In this document: piece after piece, positions 25,346-32,568 of the stretch
Position numbering within the stretch: position 1 is the first letter of the stretch
Layout of the letters: the number at the start of each line of letters is the position of its first letter
Origin: Prescottella equi
Lineage (GTDB): Bacteria > Actinomycetota > Actinomycetes > Mycobacteriales > Mycobacteriaceae
Length of the DNA: 64,000 nucleotides
Direction: 5' to 3'
Assembly: GCF_002094305.1 (NCBI RefSeq)
Contig: NZ_LWTX01000001.1
Coordinates: forward strand, 1,090,309-1,154,308
Position numbers and translations under genes: made by a program
Notes under the pieces: generated by a model
What the model saw: only the letters and a program-made list of their open reading frames with translations
What the model was told of the DNA's origin: nothing
The model's database searches: none

Positions 25346-25948
25346 ATGGGCAGGCCGAGAGGGTTCGACGAGGTCGCGGTTCTGGACGCTTCCGCCGAAC
25401 AGTTCCGGGTGCACGGGTTCGCGGATACCTCTACCGAGCAGCTGTGCGACGCGGCCGGAGTCCGCCGGAGCAGTCTGTACAACACCTTCACCTCGAAGGA
25501 CGAATTGTTCGTTCGCTCGCTGGAGAGAAGCGTCGCCGTCGCCAAGGAGCAGCAGGAATCGGTCCTGACGGACGTCGAACTGTCGGGAGCTGAACGCCTG
25601 ACGGCCCTTTTCGCGCTCGTCCTGGACGAAGAGCGTCAAGCCAGGAAGAACGGGCACGCCGCAGGATGCATGGTCGTGAGCACTCACATGGCGCCCGACG
25701 TCGGCGCGCGCGAACCCCGAGTGAAGGACATCCTCGACCGCTTCCTGGCCGATCAGCTCGCGCTCGTGGCCGACGCGGTACGAGCCGGACGACTCGACGG
25801 CACCCTGCGGACGGATCTCGCACCGAAGCAGGCCGCCCTGATGGTGGTGTCGGCGATCTCCGGGATACGTGTCCTGGCACAGGCGGGCACCATGCCCGCC
25901 GAGCTGCGCAAGGTCGCCGATCTGCACATCGACTCCCTGAGGGCGTGA
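25346..25948 (+). CDS. TetR-family regulator of the adjacent exporter
   Basis: 200 residues from ATG 25346 (GTG 25337 would add three residues). Helix-turn-helix: AVLDASAEQFRVHGFADTST, EQLCDAAGVRRSSLYNTFTS, KDELFVRSLERS. The ligand domain is of the TetR_C type seen in AcrR/Rv1255c-like proteins, with DEERQARKNGHAAGCMVVST and PKQAALMVVSAISGIRVLAQ. The exporter gene follows in the same direction, and identical motifs precede both genes, so the regulator probably represses itself and the exporter until a drug-like ligand binds. Confidence 0.9.
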   Translation: MGRPRGFDEVAVLDASAEQFRVHGFADTSTEQLCDAAGVRRSSLYNTFTSKDELFVRSLERSVAVAKEQQESVLTDVELSGAERLTALFALVLDEERQARKNGHAAGCMVVSTHMAPDVGAREPRVKDILDRFLADQLALVADAVRAGRLDGTLRTDLAPKQAALMVVSAISGIRVLAQAGTMPAELRKVADLHIDSLRA

Positions 25949-25983
25949 ACGTCGGTGCACTGCACTCTCGAACTCTGCCCGCG

Positions 25984-26005
25984 TTTTGGACTCTCAAATA
26001 CATAA
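25984..26005 (+). promoter_or_regulatory. Promoter/operator of the MFS exporter gene
   Basis: TTTTGGAC-N7-TACATAA, matching 25306-25327 in both boxes and in spacing while the 7-base centres differ (AGCTGAG against TCTCAAA). It ends 28 bases before the proposed TTG start. Conservation of only the boxes argues for protein binding rather than recent duplication. Confidence 0.55.
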
Positions 26006-26033
26006 CAAGTTTTCGATCACCGAAGGAAGTCCA

Positions 26034-27227
26034 TTGAAGAAACACCTGTACCTACTCATGCTGACGATGATCATCGTGGTCTCGAGTGAGCTGCAAGTGC
26101 CCGCGATGATGTCCGAGATGGCCGAGGACCTCGACGTGGACACAGGAAGGATCGGGTTGCTCGTCTCGATATTCGCGCTCGGCATGGCACTCGGTGGACC
26201 GGTGATCGCCTATGCTCTGCGGCACCGCCCACCCAAGCAGGCACTGCTCACAGTTGTCGCCGCCTACGCAGTCCCCGAGATGCTCGTACCCGTCGTGCAC
26301 GAGTACTGGTGGGTGGTGCTGATGCGCATCCTGACCGGCTGCCTCGCAGGAGCTGCCGTAGGGCTATCGATCGTCTACGCCACCAGACTTGCGCCGAGTA
26401 CGGACAAGATCGGCGAAGCCGTGTCGATCGTATTGAGCGGCATCATGGTCGGCACGGTGGTAGGGCTTCCCGTTTCCCACTTCATCGCCGGACGCTGGAA
26501 CTGGCAGGCCACCTTCTACATTCTCGGCGCTGCCGCCCTGGCCGTATTCGCGCTCAGCCTCCTCACGCTTGCTCCGAGGAGCGCCGCCAGTGCCGCCGAC
26601 AATGCTCAGGACTTGCGCAATCTTCGTCTCCCCAGCCTGTGGGCGCGCTACCTCGTGAGCTTCCTGACCATCGGAGCTGCATACGCGGCGTTCTCCTACT
26701 TCACTCCTCTTCTCGAGGACAGCGCCGGGTTCGGTGCGGACGCGACGACGCTGATACTCCTCGCGTACGGACTCTGTGCCCTCGTCGGCAATCTGATCGT
26801 CGGGAAGCTGGCAGACAAGCACGCCGTCGGCGTTCTGCGATTCGGCCATGCCTTGCTGTTCGTCTCACTCGGCGTGCTCGCACTCGCGGGCCAGACCCAA
26901 CCTCTGGTTCTCACCATGGTGCTTGTCGTCGGGCTCGCCGGGGTGTCCATGAACCCGCCCCTGGTGACCCGGGTCGTCGAAATCGGGGGCACGGGAAATC
27001 TCGTCAGCACCTTCCACACGTCGGTGATCACTTTGGGCATCACCGCCGGAACTGCGTTGAGCGCCTTGACCATCAGCATGTTCGGAAACGATCCCGCAGT
27101 TGCCATGTGGACCGGCAGCGCGTTCGCGCTTCTGGCCGCGGTCACGCTCGCCCTGCAGAGAGGCCGCACGCGGGCGGCGAACGACGAACTCGATCGGCCG
27201 GCCGGGGTCGAGGTCGGCGTCAGCTGA
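26034..27227 (+). CDS. MFS exporter (drug/H+ antiporter type, AraJ/Cmx-like)
   Basis: 397 residues from TTG 26034 with GAAGGAAG five bases upstream; no ATG fits. Twelve hydrophobic segments are visible, from YLLMLTMIIVVSSELQVPAM to MWTGSAFALLAAVTLAL. Motifs: MSEMAEDLDVDTGRIGLLVS after helix 1, LMRILTGCLAGAAVGLSIVY (helix 4), GIMVGTVVGLPVSHFIAGRW (motif C-like, typical of antiporters) and GKLADKHAVGVLRFGHALLF in the second half. This is the DHA1 12-helix type of efflux pump. It sits under the TetR regulator upstream with a shared motif. Confidence 0.9.
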   Translation: MKKHLYLLMLTMIIVVSSELQVPAMMSEMAEDLDVDTGRIGLLVSIFALGMALGGPVIAYALRHRPPKQALLTVVAAYAVPEMLVPVVHEYWWVVLMRILTGCLAGAAVGLSIVYATRLAPSTDKIGEAVSIVLSGIMVGTVVGLPVSHFIAGRWNWQATFYILGAAALAVFALSLLTLAPRSAASAADNAQDLRNLRLPSLWARYLVSFLTIGAAYAAFSYFTPLLEDSAGFGADATTLILLAYGLCALVGNLIVGKLADKHAVGVLRFGHALLFVSLGVLALAGQTQPLVLTMVLVVGLAGVSMNPPLVTRVVEIGGTGNLVSTFHTSVITLGITAGTALSALTISMFGNDPAVAMWTGSAFALLAAVTLALQRGRTRAANDELDRPAGVEVGVS

Positions 27228-27385
27228 GCTCCGCTTCCCGGTGCACTGCTCGCCCAGGTGCGTGACCGCGACCCACCTGGGCGGAGGGTGGAAGACGGTT
27301 TGCGTGGCAGATCGATATCGTCCCGTCGCAGCGGATCGACCTCTTCCTTCGCCGGAATCGACGAGTCAGGCGGAAGGGCGTTCAT

Positions 27386-27840
27386 CCCCCTCGGTGAGGT
27401 TGCGCCCTCGCGCTGGGCTGCGATCACCGCGATCGCCGCATGCGTGGCCAGTGAACCCCCGACGCTCACCGAGGTGGAGTCGAACGCATGGGGAGAGGCA
27501 CTCAACAGATTGAGCGCGCCCAGGTTCGACTCGGTGGTGTAGAGCTGGAAGGCGAGCATCGAGCCGATCCCCGCGTCCGCGGCACGGGGCGCGAATCGCG
27601 GCCACCGGTCCTCGTGCGCCATGTCGTCCACCCGAACCGTCTCGTGCTCCCAGATCGCCTGCAGGCACGGACCGTCGTCGACCAACTGTTGCAGGTCGTC
27701 GATCCGGCTCGGCAACTCGGATGTCCCGGCGCGCGATTCCAGACGCCCGCCCCGCACGGCCAGCGTGATGTCCGCGTGCTCGGCCCCGGGAACGAGCTCG
27801 ACCGCGGCACGCGACGACGGGCACGCCGCGCTTCGGCACA
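27386..27840 (-). pseudogene. GAF domain fragment of a GAF-ANTAR-type regulator
   Basis: The minus strand reads VCRSAACPSSRAAVELVPGA, DITLAVRGGRLESRAGTSEL, DDGPCLQAIWEHETVRVDDM, GSMLAFQLYTTESNLGALNL and GSLATHAAIAVIAAQRE: an almost complete GAF domain as found before ANTAR domains in mycobacterial two-domain RNA-binding regulators. After AAQRE, where the ANTAR helices should follow, the frame continues as nonsense antisense to the exporter gene. No start codon fits the N-terminus either. I read it as a remnant cut at both ends. About 160 bases between it and the exporter stop hold nothing. Confidence 0.65.
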
Positions 27841-27864
27841 CGCGCCGTAGCAGTCGCCGCGGCG

Positions 27865-28062
27865 GTGACCGTGTGGGTGCGGATCCATGTCCCGTCCGCC
27901 GTCGGCGACGCACCGCGGCCGGCAGGCACCGACGAGCCCACGACGCGGCACGCGGTGTTCCCGTCCGGAGCCCTCCGGATGCTCGGAGCCGCCGCCGTGG
28001 TGGGCGCCGCCACGGCGGCCGTGTGGACCTTCGGTCACGAACTGCCGCCATGTTCTCCGTAG
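27865..28062 (+). CDS. Very small putative membrane peptide
   Basis: 65 residues from GTG 27865, without a clear ribosome site. Residues 37-55 form a hydrophobic segment (LGAAAVVGAATAAVWTFG). No family recognised, and the opposite strand is Arg/Pro-rich. It fills the gap between the GAF fragment and the broken gene at 28110; it may be spurious. Confidence 0.25.
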   Translation: MTVWVRIHVPSAVGDAPRPAGTDEPTTRHAVFPSGALRMLGAAAVVGAATAAVWTFGHELPPCSP

Positions 28063-28109
28063 TGGCGTGTAGTTCAAAGCAATTGGCACCGCGACCTACG
28101 CTGCGCGGT

Positions 28110-28412
28110 ATGGGCGCGAGGGAAGTGCCACCCGAGGCGGTCGCGGAGACGATCGACGCGCTGCAGCCCGGATCGGATACATGGCAGCAGGCGTGGGTCG
28201 CCCGCGACACCGACGCCGGCCGCGCCACTCGCGCACCGCACCGGGATCAAGGCCGCGATCGCGGCGGCCGCGGGAGTCGACCCGCGCCCCGAACTCGAAC
28301 GTGCCCTACGTGCTGGAATCGTCACCGACGAGCCCACGGCGGCGCAGTCGGAACAGACGAAGCGGCGTCGGCGGTCGGGTGGCAGTGACGATCAGCTTTC
28401 GATGTGGTGAGC
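28110..28412 (+). pseudogene. Small conserved hypothetical gene with a frameshift
   Basis: From ATG 28110 the frame gives MGAREVPPEAVAETIDALQP and DTWQQAWVARDTDAGRA, then degrades. One base on, the other frame gives TGIKAAIAAAAGVDPRPELE, RALRAGIVTDEPTAAQSEQT and an end DDQLSMW with TGA at 28410-28412. The two halves read as one protein of about 100 residues broken near 28225 by loss of one base. The function is not known. Sequencing error is the alternative. Confidence 0.55.
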
Positions 28413-28464
28413 CGTCGAGGTCTGAGGTTCGACGATCGCGACAGCGGAACTGGAGAATGGGGGA

Positions 28465-28740
28465 GTGAGACTCGAGGGCTGGAACAGCATCCCGAAGGGA
28501 TTCGGGGGACGTTTCGATCTGTCGCGGGCGCCGTGGTGGTTGCGAGCGTGGATGGCCACACCGTTCGTTGACCGGTTCGCGTATCCGGTTGTAGTCGGCC
28601 GGGGTCTCGGATACCTCACCGCTCATCCGGGATCTCGTCCCGCGGCACTGCCCCCAGATGCAGCGGCTCGTGGTTGGCGACTGGAAGACCCGCCAGTCTC
28701 TGATGGCGGGTCATTCCTGTCGCGGCGCACCAGCAGGTAG
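28465..28740 (+). CDS. Small conserved hypothetical protein
   Basis: 91 residues from GTG 28465 (GGAGAATGGGGGA upstream). The conserved-looking part is GWNSIPKGFGGRFDLSRAPW followed by WLRAWMATPFVDRFAYPVVV and GLGYLTAHPG, a pattern I recall from actinobacterial hypothetical proteins of 70-80 residues. The last 15 residues (PPVSDGGSFLSRRTSR) are encoded by a strong hairpin at 28687-28712 and are probably an accidental extension after loss of the normal stop. Function unknown. Confidence 0.65.
   Translation: MRLEGWNSIPKGFGGRFDLSRAPWWLRAWMATPFVDRFAYPVVVGRGLGYLTAHPGSRPAALPPDAAARGWRLEDPPVSDGGSFLSRRTSR
28687..28712 (+). terminator. Hairpin, probable transcription terminator
   Basis: GACCCGCCA (28687-28695) and TGGCGGGTC (28704-28712) form a perfect nine-base stem with an eight-base loop, followed by ATTCCTGT rather than a strong T run. 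It falls inside the reading frame of the small gene at 28465, which is unusual and suggests the gene once stopped earlier. Confidence 0.6.
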
Positions 28741-29197
28741 GGGAGCTTGCGTAGCCGCCGGCAGCGCTGTTCAACCATGGCGCCACTTGGAGGCTACGGC
28801 CCGTCCCGGGCTATGTGGGCCACGGCTTGTTGACATTGTGGCGGTGGGGTGGTGTCAAGATCGGCCAGCAGATTTCTGTGGTGGTGAACGTTGTGGGAGC
28901 TGAGGGCGTGCCGACGCGGCCATGAACAACGAGCCGCCGGCCGCGATCAGCTGAAACCACTGCGACGGATGGATGGTCGCCGCTGCGCCACCAGAGAGGG
29001 TGCGCAATACGAAGCCCGGCGACACGATGCGGCCGTGGAGAATCCCCTGATGCTCGAGCCCGAAACAGTAGGCGGGCTGGTGACCGTGTGGACCGCCATC
29101 GCCGACCTCCACGTCCAGGGCATCGCCCCCGAGCAGTGACAGTGCTATTCGCACATGCTCTGCACAGCTCCTGCCGGGCGGGGTGCATCTGCGCGGC
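28741..29197. other. 457-base region without a secure gene
   Basis: The only frame with natural composition is on the minus strand, 28855-29154: MRIALSLLGGDALDVEVGDG, a start like that of short mycobacterial/phage-type proteins, then HQPAYCFGLEHQGILHGRIV and SQWFQLIAAGGSLFMAASAR. It starts at GTG 29154 and has no good ribosome site. I cannot decide whether it is a gene or a remnant. Nothing else is seen. Confidence 0.3.
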
Positions 29198-29932
29198 TCA
29201 AATCTGAGCGAAGCCGCCGTCCACGGCTAGCTCGGAGCCGTTGACATAGCTGGACGCGTCCGAGGCGAGGAAGACGGCCGCCGCGGCGATCTCTTCAGGC
29301 TCGGCCAACCGGCCGAGTGGAACCGACGCCCCGGCGGAGGCGACCGCCTCGGCTGAGATCAGGTCGACTAGACCCTGCGTGCGGGTACCGCCCGGGGAGA
29401 GCATGTTGATCCGGTATCGACGCTCCCCGGCGACGTGGGCGAACCCGCGAACCAGGTTACGAAGCGCAGCCTTGGTCGCCCCGTACACGGGCAGATACGG
29501 CTCGGGCCGCGAGGCCGCCGTCGATCCGGTGAGGATGATCGACGCCCCCGCCGAGAGCAGCGGCAAGGCCTTCTGCACGGTGAACAGCGAGCCCTTGACG
29601 TTGGTGGTGAACATGGCGTCGAACTGCTCCTCGGTGATCTCGCCCAACGGCGCCACGATGCCGATCCCGGCGTTGGCCACCAGGACATCGATCCGACCCG
29701 CCTGCTCGGCAACCGTTGCAAAGAGCGCGTCGAGATCCTCGAGCCTGCCCACGTCACAGCGGATCCCGGTCACCCCGGGACCAAGTTCGGCCTCGACCTC
29801 GTCGAGCTGCGCCTGGCGACGGCCGGCGACGAACACTCGGGCACCCTCGTCGAGGTACGCCCGCGCGATCGCCAGTCCGATACCCGCGTTACCACCGGTT
29901 ACGACCGCGACCTTGCCTTCCAGGACCTTCAT
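29198..29932 (-). CDS. Classical SDR oxidoreductase
   Basis: 244 residues from ATG 29932 with GTAGGAG six bases upstream. NAD(P) site VAVVTGGNAGIGLAIARAYL, AGRR after strand 2 (Arg-Arg suggests NADP), DVLVANAGIGIVAPLG (NNAG-type motif), catalytic Ser in ILTGSTAASRPEPY and YGATKAALRNLVRGFA (Tyr-x3-Lys), and ending DASSYVNGSELAVDGGFAQI. A typical 245-residue quinone- or ketone-reductase-like SDR. The TetR gene lies 110 bases upstream in the same direction, and an operator-like site lies between. Confidence 0.92.
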   Translation of the reverse strand: MKVLEGKVAVVTGGNAGIGLAIARAYLDEGARVFVAGRRQAQLDEVEAELGPGVTGIRCDVGRLEDLDALFATVAEQAGRIDVLVANAGIGIVAPLGEITEEQFDAMFTTNVKGSLFTVQKALPLLSAGASIILTGSTAASRPEPYLPVYGATKAALRNLVRGFAHVAGERRYRINMLSPGGTRTQGLVDLISAEAVASAGASVPLGRLAEPEEIAAAAVFLASDASSYVNGSELAVDGGFAQI

Positions 29933-29955
29933 GGCAGCTCCTACCTTCTTGTTAT

Positions 29956-29973
29956 TTACCGACCAGTCCATAA
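29956..29973. promoter_or_regulatory. TetR-type operator upstream of the SDR gene
   Basis: TTACCGACCAGTCCATAA resembles the AcrR/TetR consensus with ACCGAC-GGTC half sites, and its arm TGGACTGG (minus strand) resembles the TGGACC arm of the palindrome at 30653-30668 before the regulator gene. It lies 24-41 bases before the SDR start. A further GTGGACCGT lies at 29982-29990. Confidence 0.45.
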
Positions 29974-30042
29974 CAGCCGATGTGGACCGTTTAGTCAAGA
30001 ACAGTGGCGGAATTGTTCGCCCGCACGCCATTGCGGGAATGC

Positions 30043-30633
30043 TCAGGGCTTGGGTAACAGGCCGTTGAGCAGGGTCTCGGCCGTAATCGACAGGGCGGCG
30101 GGGTCCTGACCGACCCGGCCGAGGACAATCAGCCCGAGCTGACCTGCCAGCACCGCATGGGCGGCGTCTTCCGAATCGACATGGAGGGCGATGTCGCCCT
30201 CGCGCTGCGCTCGCCGTATCGCATCGACCAGCATGGAAGTGGTTGCGGCGTAGCTGCGCCGAGCCTCAGCAGCCACCTCCGCAGTGCTCATGGAGAGCTC
30301 CATCGCGGTATTGGCGAGCAGGCAACCGCGACGAGCCTGTTCGCCGCCGGGATCGCGTACGGGTCCGGTCACGAAACCGCGAATCACATCGATAGCGCGG
30401 TCGGCCTGCTCCAGCCACGAACGCAGCATCCGATCATTGGCCTCGTCGTACTCGCGAAGCACACGCAGGAACAAGCTCCGTTTGTCTCCGAATGCCCCGT
30501 ACAGACTCCCTTTGCCCAGTCCGCTGGCTGCCACGAGATCGTCGAGGGACGTGCCTGCGTACCCGTTGTCCCAGAACACCGCCTGCACGGCCGCCAGGAC
30601 AACCTCTTCCTCGAACTGGCGTGGACGCGGCAT
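30043..30633 (-). CDS. TetR-family regulator (YcdC/RutR-like C-terminus)
   Basis: 196 residues from ATG 30633; the 13 codons upstream that stay open contain the operator and were excluded. Helix-turn-helix: PRPRQFEEEVVLAAVQAVFW, NGYAGTSLDDLVAASGLGKG and SLYGAFGDKRSLFLRVLREY. The ligand domain has RRGCLLANTAMELSMSTAEV and AHAVLAGQLGLIVLGRVGQD, as in TetR_C_16/C_33-type proteins that pair with SDRs. The probable role is repression of itself and the SDR gene. Confidence 0.9.
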   Translation of the reverse strand: MPRPRQFEEEVVLAAVQAVFWDNGYAGTSLDDLVAASGLGKGSLYGAFGDKRSLFLRVLREYDEANDRMLRSWLEQADRAIDVIRGFVTGPVRDPGGEQARRGCLLANTAMELSMSTAEVAAEARRSYAATTSMLVDAIRRAQREGDIALHVDSEDAAHAVLAGQLGLIVLGRVGQDPAALSITAETLLNGLLPKP

Positions 30634-30652
30634 GCAGCCAGGATATCTGTAT

Positions 30653-30668
30653 TGGACCACCCGGTCCA
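30653..30668. promoter_or_regulatory. Palindromic operator before the TetR gene
   Basis: TGGACC-ACCC-GGTCCA, a perfect six-base inverted repeat around a four-base centre, ending 20 bases upstream of the regulator start. Position and symmetry are those of a TetR autoregulatory site. Confidence 0.6.
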
Positions 30669-30832
30669 TCATCGCGCCGAGCGGAAGCGCCGTCTATCGA
30701 GCGGTCTTTCGCCGGTTGGCTGGTTGTCGTACCTCTTAGGGAGGGCTCCACGTATGGCTCGGCCGCACACTCACTGGGGGTGAGTGCTTTTCGTGTCGTC
30801 AGCTGGGGCGATGGCATGTCCTGGGCCTGGAC

Positions 30833-31209
30833 GTGACTGCGATTCGCGACGACGGACGGCGCCAGGTGGAGCAGGGCGCGTTGACCTCGGGTAACACTAC
30901 CGAGGTCGAGTGATCAACGTTCTCAATCAGGTGGTGGCGACTGAGATGGTCTGCGTCATGCGGTACACGCAGAACGCGATCGCGGCCAGCGGTATCGACC
31001 GGGCGCAGGTGGCAGCCGAGTTCACCGAACACGCCAACGAGGAGATTCAGCACGGGTTGCGTGCCGCCGAGCGCATCGTGATCACCACCTATCAGGAGAT
31101 GGTGCGGTGGACCGGCAACTCGGACCCGACTACCCGCCGGCTCATCGAGGACATTCTCGCCGAGGAAGGAGACCACGCCGACGACCTGAACGACCTCCTC
31201 GGCAACTGA
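30833..31209 (+). pseudogene. Ferritin-like/bacterioferritin-type gene, frameshifted and internally deleted
   Basis: The N-terminal part is VTAIRDDGRRQVEQGALTSG from GTG 30833, ending at a TGA at 30911. In the next frame the protein continues VINVLNQVVATEMVCVMRYT, FTEHANEEIQHGLRAAERI and then VITTYQEMVRWTGNSDPTTR, LIEDILAEEGDHADDLNDLL. In intact relatives about 35-40 residues (end of helix B, the long loop, start of helix C) stand between two AERI sequences; here the first AERI is joined straight to what follows the second. That removes a quarter of the four-helix bundle, although metal-ligand Glu/His residues remain in the other helices. The 99-residue part could still be translated from GTG 30910. 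Confidence 0.7.
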
Positions 31210-31264
31210 TCCGCGATGGCCTCCAGCGGGGCTGTCTGCCCGTCGACTCGCGGTCATGGTTCGG

Positions 31265-31873
31265 TCAGGTCGCCGGATACCGGTTCTCCCGCAGCACGCG
31301 AGCGAGGTGTGCCGCGTTCGCGGCGAGCGTCGCGTTCGTCGAGGCGACGGCCTCGGGCACGTCGACGAGATCGTTGTAGTCGCCGGGAGTCATCGCCTCC
31401 CCGTTCCAGTACGTGCAACCTTGGGCCGGCACCGAGAAGCCGATGTCGTTCAATGCCTGGAACAGGCTCGCGACGATGGCGTGGGCGCCGTCCTCGTTCC
31501 CGACGACCGCGGCTGCCGCGACCTTGTCGAACAGGATAGGACGCCCCTCTTCGTCGGTTTCCGAGAGCTCGGCGTCGAGACGTTCGAGGACGCGTTTCGC
31601 GACGCTCGACATCTGTCCGAGCCATGTGGGCGTCGATATCAGCACGATGTCGGATTCGAGGACCGCGCGGCGCAGTGTCGGCCACTGGTCGCCCTCTCCC
31701 ATATCCTTCTCGACGCCGGGAGCGACGTGATGGTCCACGACCCGCATCGTGCGTCCCGAGACGCCGTGCTTCTCGAGTTCGGCGAGGACCTGCCGGGCGA
31801 TCAGGTCGCTGCTGGAGGGGGCCGGAGAAGCCTTGAGTGTGCAGACGAGAGCGAGCGCAGTCGGTTCGGTCAT
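31265..31873 (-). CDS. Flavodoxin-fold NAD(P)H-dependent oxidoreductase
   Basis: 202 residues from ATG 31873. The FMN-binding pattern is LALVCTLKASPAPSSSDLIA (phosphate loop), ISTPTWLGQMSSVAKRVLER (isoalloxazine contact) and AAVVGNEDGAHAIVASLFQA. This is the NADPH-dependent FMN reductase/WrbA-like group. It lies divergent from the heptose operon over 122 bases. Probably a quinone or azo reductase, but the donor and acceptor are not evident. Confidence 0.87.
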   Translation of the reverse strand: MTEPTALALVCTLKASPAPSSSDLIARQVLAELEKHGVSGRTMRVVDHHVAPGVEKDMGEGDQWPTLRRAVLESDIVLISTPTWLGQMSSVAKRVLERLDAELSETDEEGRPILFDKVAAAAVVGNEDGAHAIVASLFQALNDIGFSVPAQGCTYWNGEAMTPGDYNDLVDVPEAVASTNATLAANAAHLARVLRENRYPAT

Positions 31874-31934
31874 GCCTGCGGATACCCAGGCCGGGGCGGG
31901 CTCACGCATGTTCCGCGGAATCCGCAAGGTCGGT

Positions 31935-31958
31935 GTTTGGGGCCGGTCGGCACGGGTA
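31935..31958 (+). promoter_or_regulatory. SigmaF-like promoter of the heptose operon
   Basis: GTTT (31935-31938), 15 bases, GGGTA (31954-31958, GGGTAG), 38 bases before the gmhA start. The layout GTTT-N15-17-GGGTAT is the published type for mycobacterial sigmaF promoters. Only the last base differs from consensus. No experimental support. Confidence 0.5.
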
Positions 31959-31995
31959 GCCCGTGATCGCCCGTACTCGGAACTGGGAGGCCCCG

Positions 31996-32568
31996 ATGCC
32001 CGAGCACCTCGACGACCATGCAGCGCAACTTCACGCGGCCCTGGACGGCGTGGTCGCGGCGACGCCCCGCCTCGAGCGGTGGGGCCGGCATCTCGCCGCG
32101 GTCCTGCCCTCGGGAGCGAGGTTGTTGACATGTGGAAACGGCGGCAGTGCCGCGGAGGCGCAGCACCTCACCGGCGAGCTCGTCGGCCGGTTCGAAGGGG
32201 AGCGGATGCCACTGTCCGCGATCGCTCTTCACGCCGAGACCTCGTCGGCCACGGCGATCGCCAACGACTACGGCCTCGACGAGATCTTCGCGCGCCAGGT
32301 CCGTGCCCATGCCCGCGCCGGTGACGTGCTGCTCTGCCTGTCCACGAGTGGCCGCAGTCCGAACGTCCTCACCGCAGCCAAGGCGGCCCACGAGTTGGGT
32401 GTCACGACGTGGTCCATGACGGGGCGCGAACCCAACCCGCTGGCGGCGGTGGTGGACGAGGCCATCGCGGTGGACGCGCCCCGGGTCTCCACGGTGCAGG
32501 AGATCCACCTGGTTCTCGTGCACGCGTTGTGCGCCGAGATCGACACTGCCCTGAGGTCCGCGCAGTGA
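31996..32568 (+). CDS. gmhA: Sedoheptulose 7-phosphate isomerase (GmhA)
   Basis: 190 residues from ATG 31996 with GGAGG six bases upstream; an upstream GTG lacks a ribosome site. One SIS domain: LLTCGNGGSAAEAQHLTGEL near residue 46 and LLCLSTSGRSPNVLTAAKAA near 116, with ATAIANDYGLDEIFARQV between and VQEIHLVLVHALCAEID at the end; these match GmhA closely. It isomerises sedoheptulose 7-phosphate to D-glycero-D-manno-heptose 7-phosphate in the cytoplasm. First gene of a five-gene operon, four-base overlap with the next. DiaA-type SIS proteins are the alternative, but the HldE neighbour decides. Confidence 0.9.
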   Translation: MPEHLDDHAAQLHAALDGVVAATPRLERWGRHLAAVLPSGARLLTCGNGGSAAEAQHLTGELVGRFEGERMPLSAIALHAETSSATAIANDYGLDEIFARQVRAHARAGDVLLCLSTSGRSPNVLTAAKAAHELGVTTWSMTGREPNPLAAVVDEAIAVDAPRVSTVQEIHLVLVHALCAEIDTALRSAQ

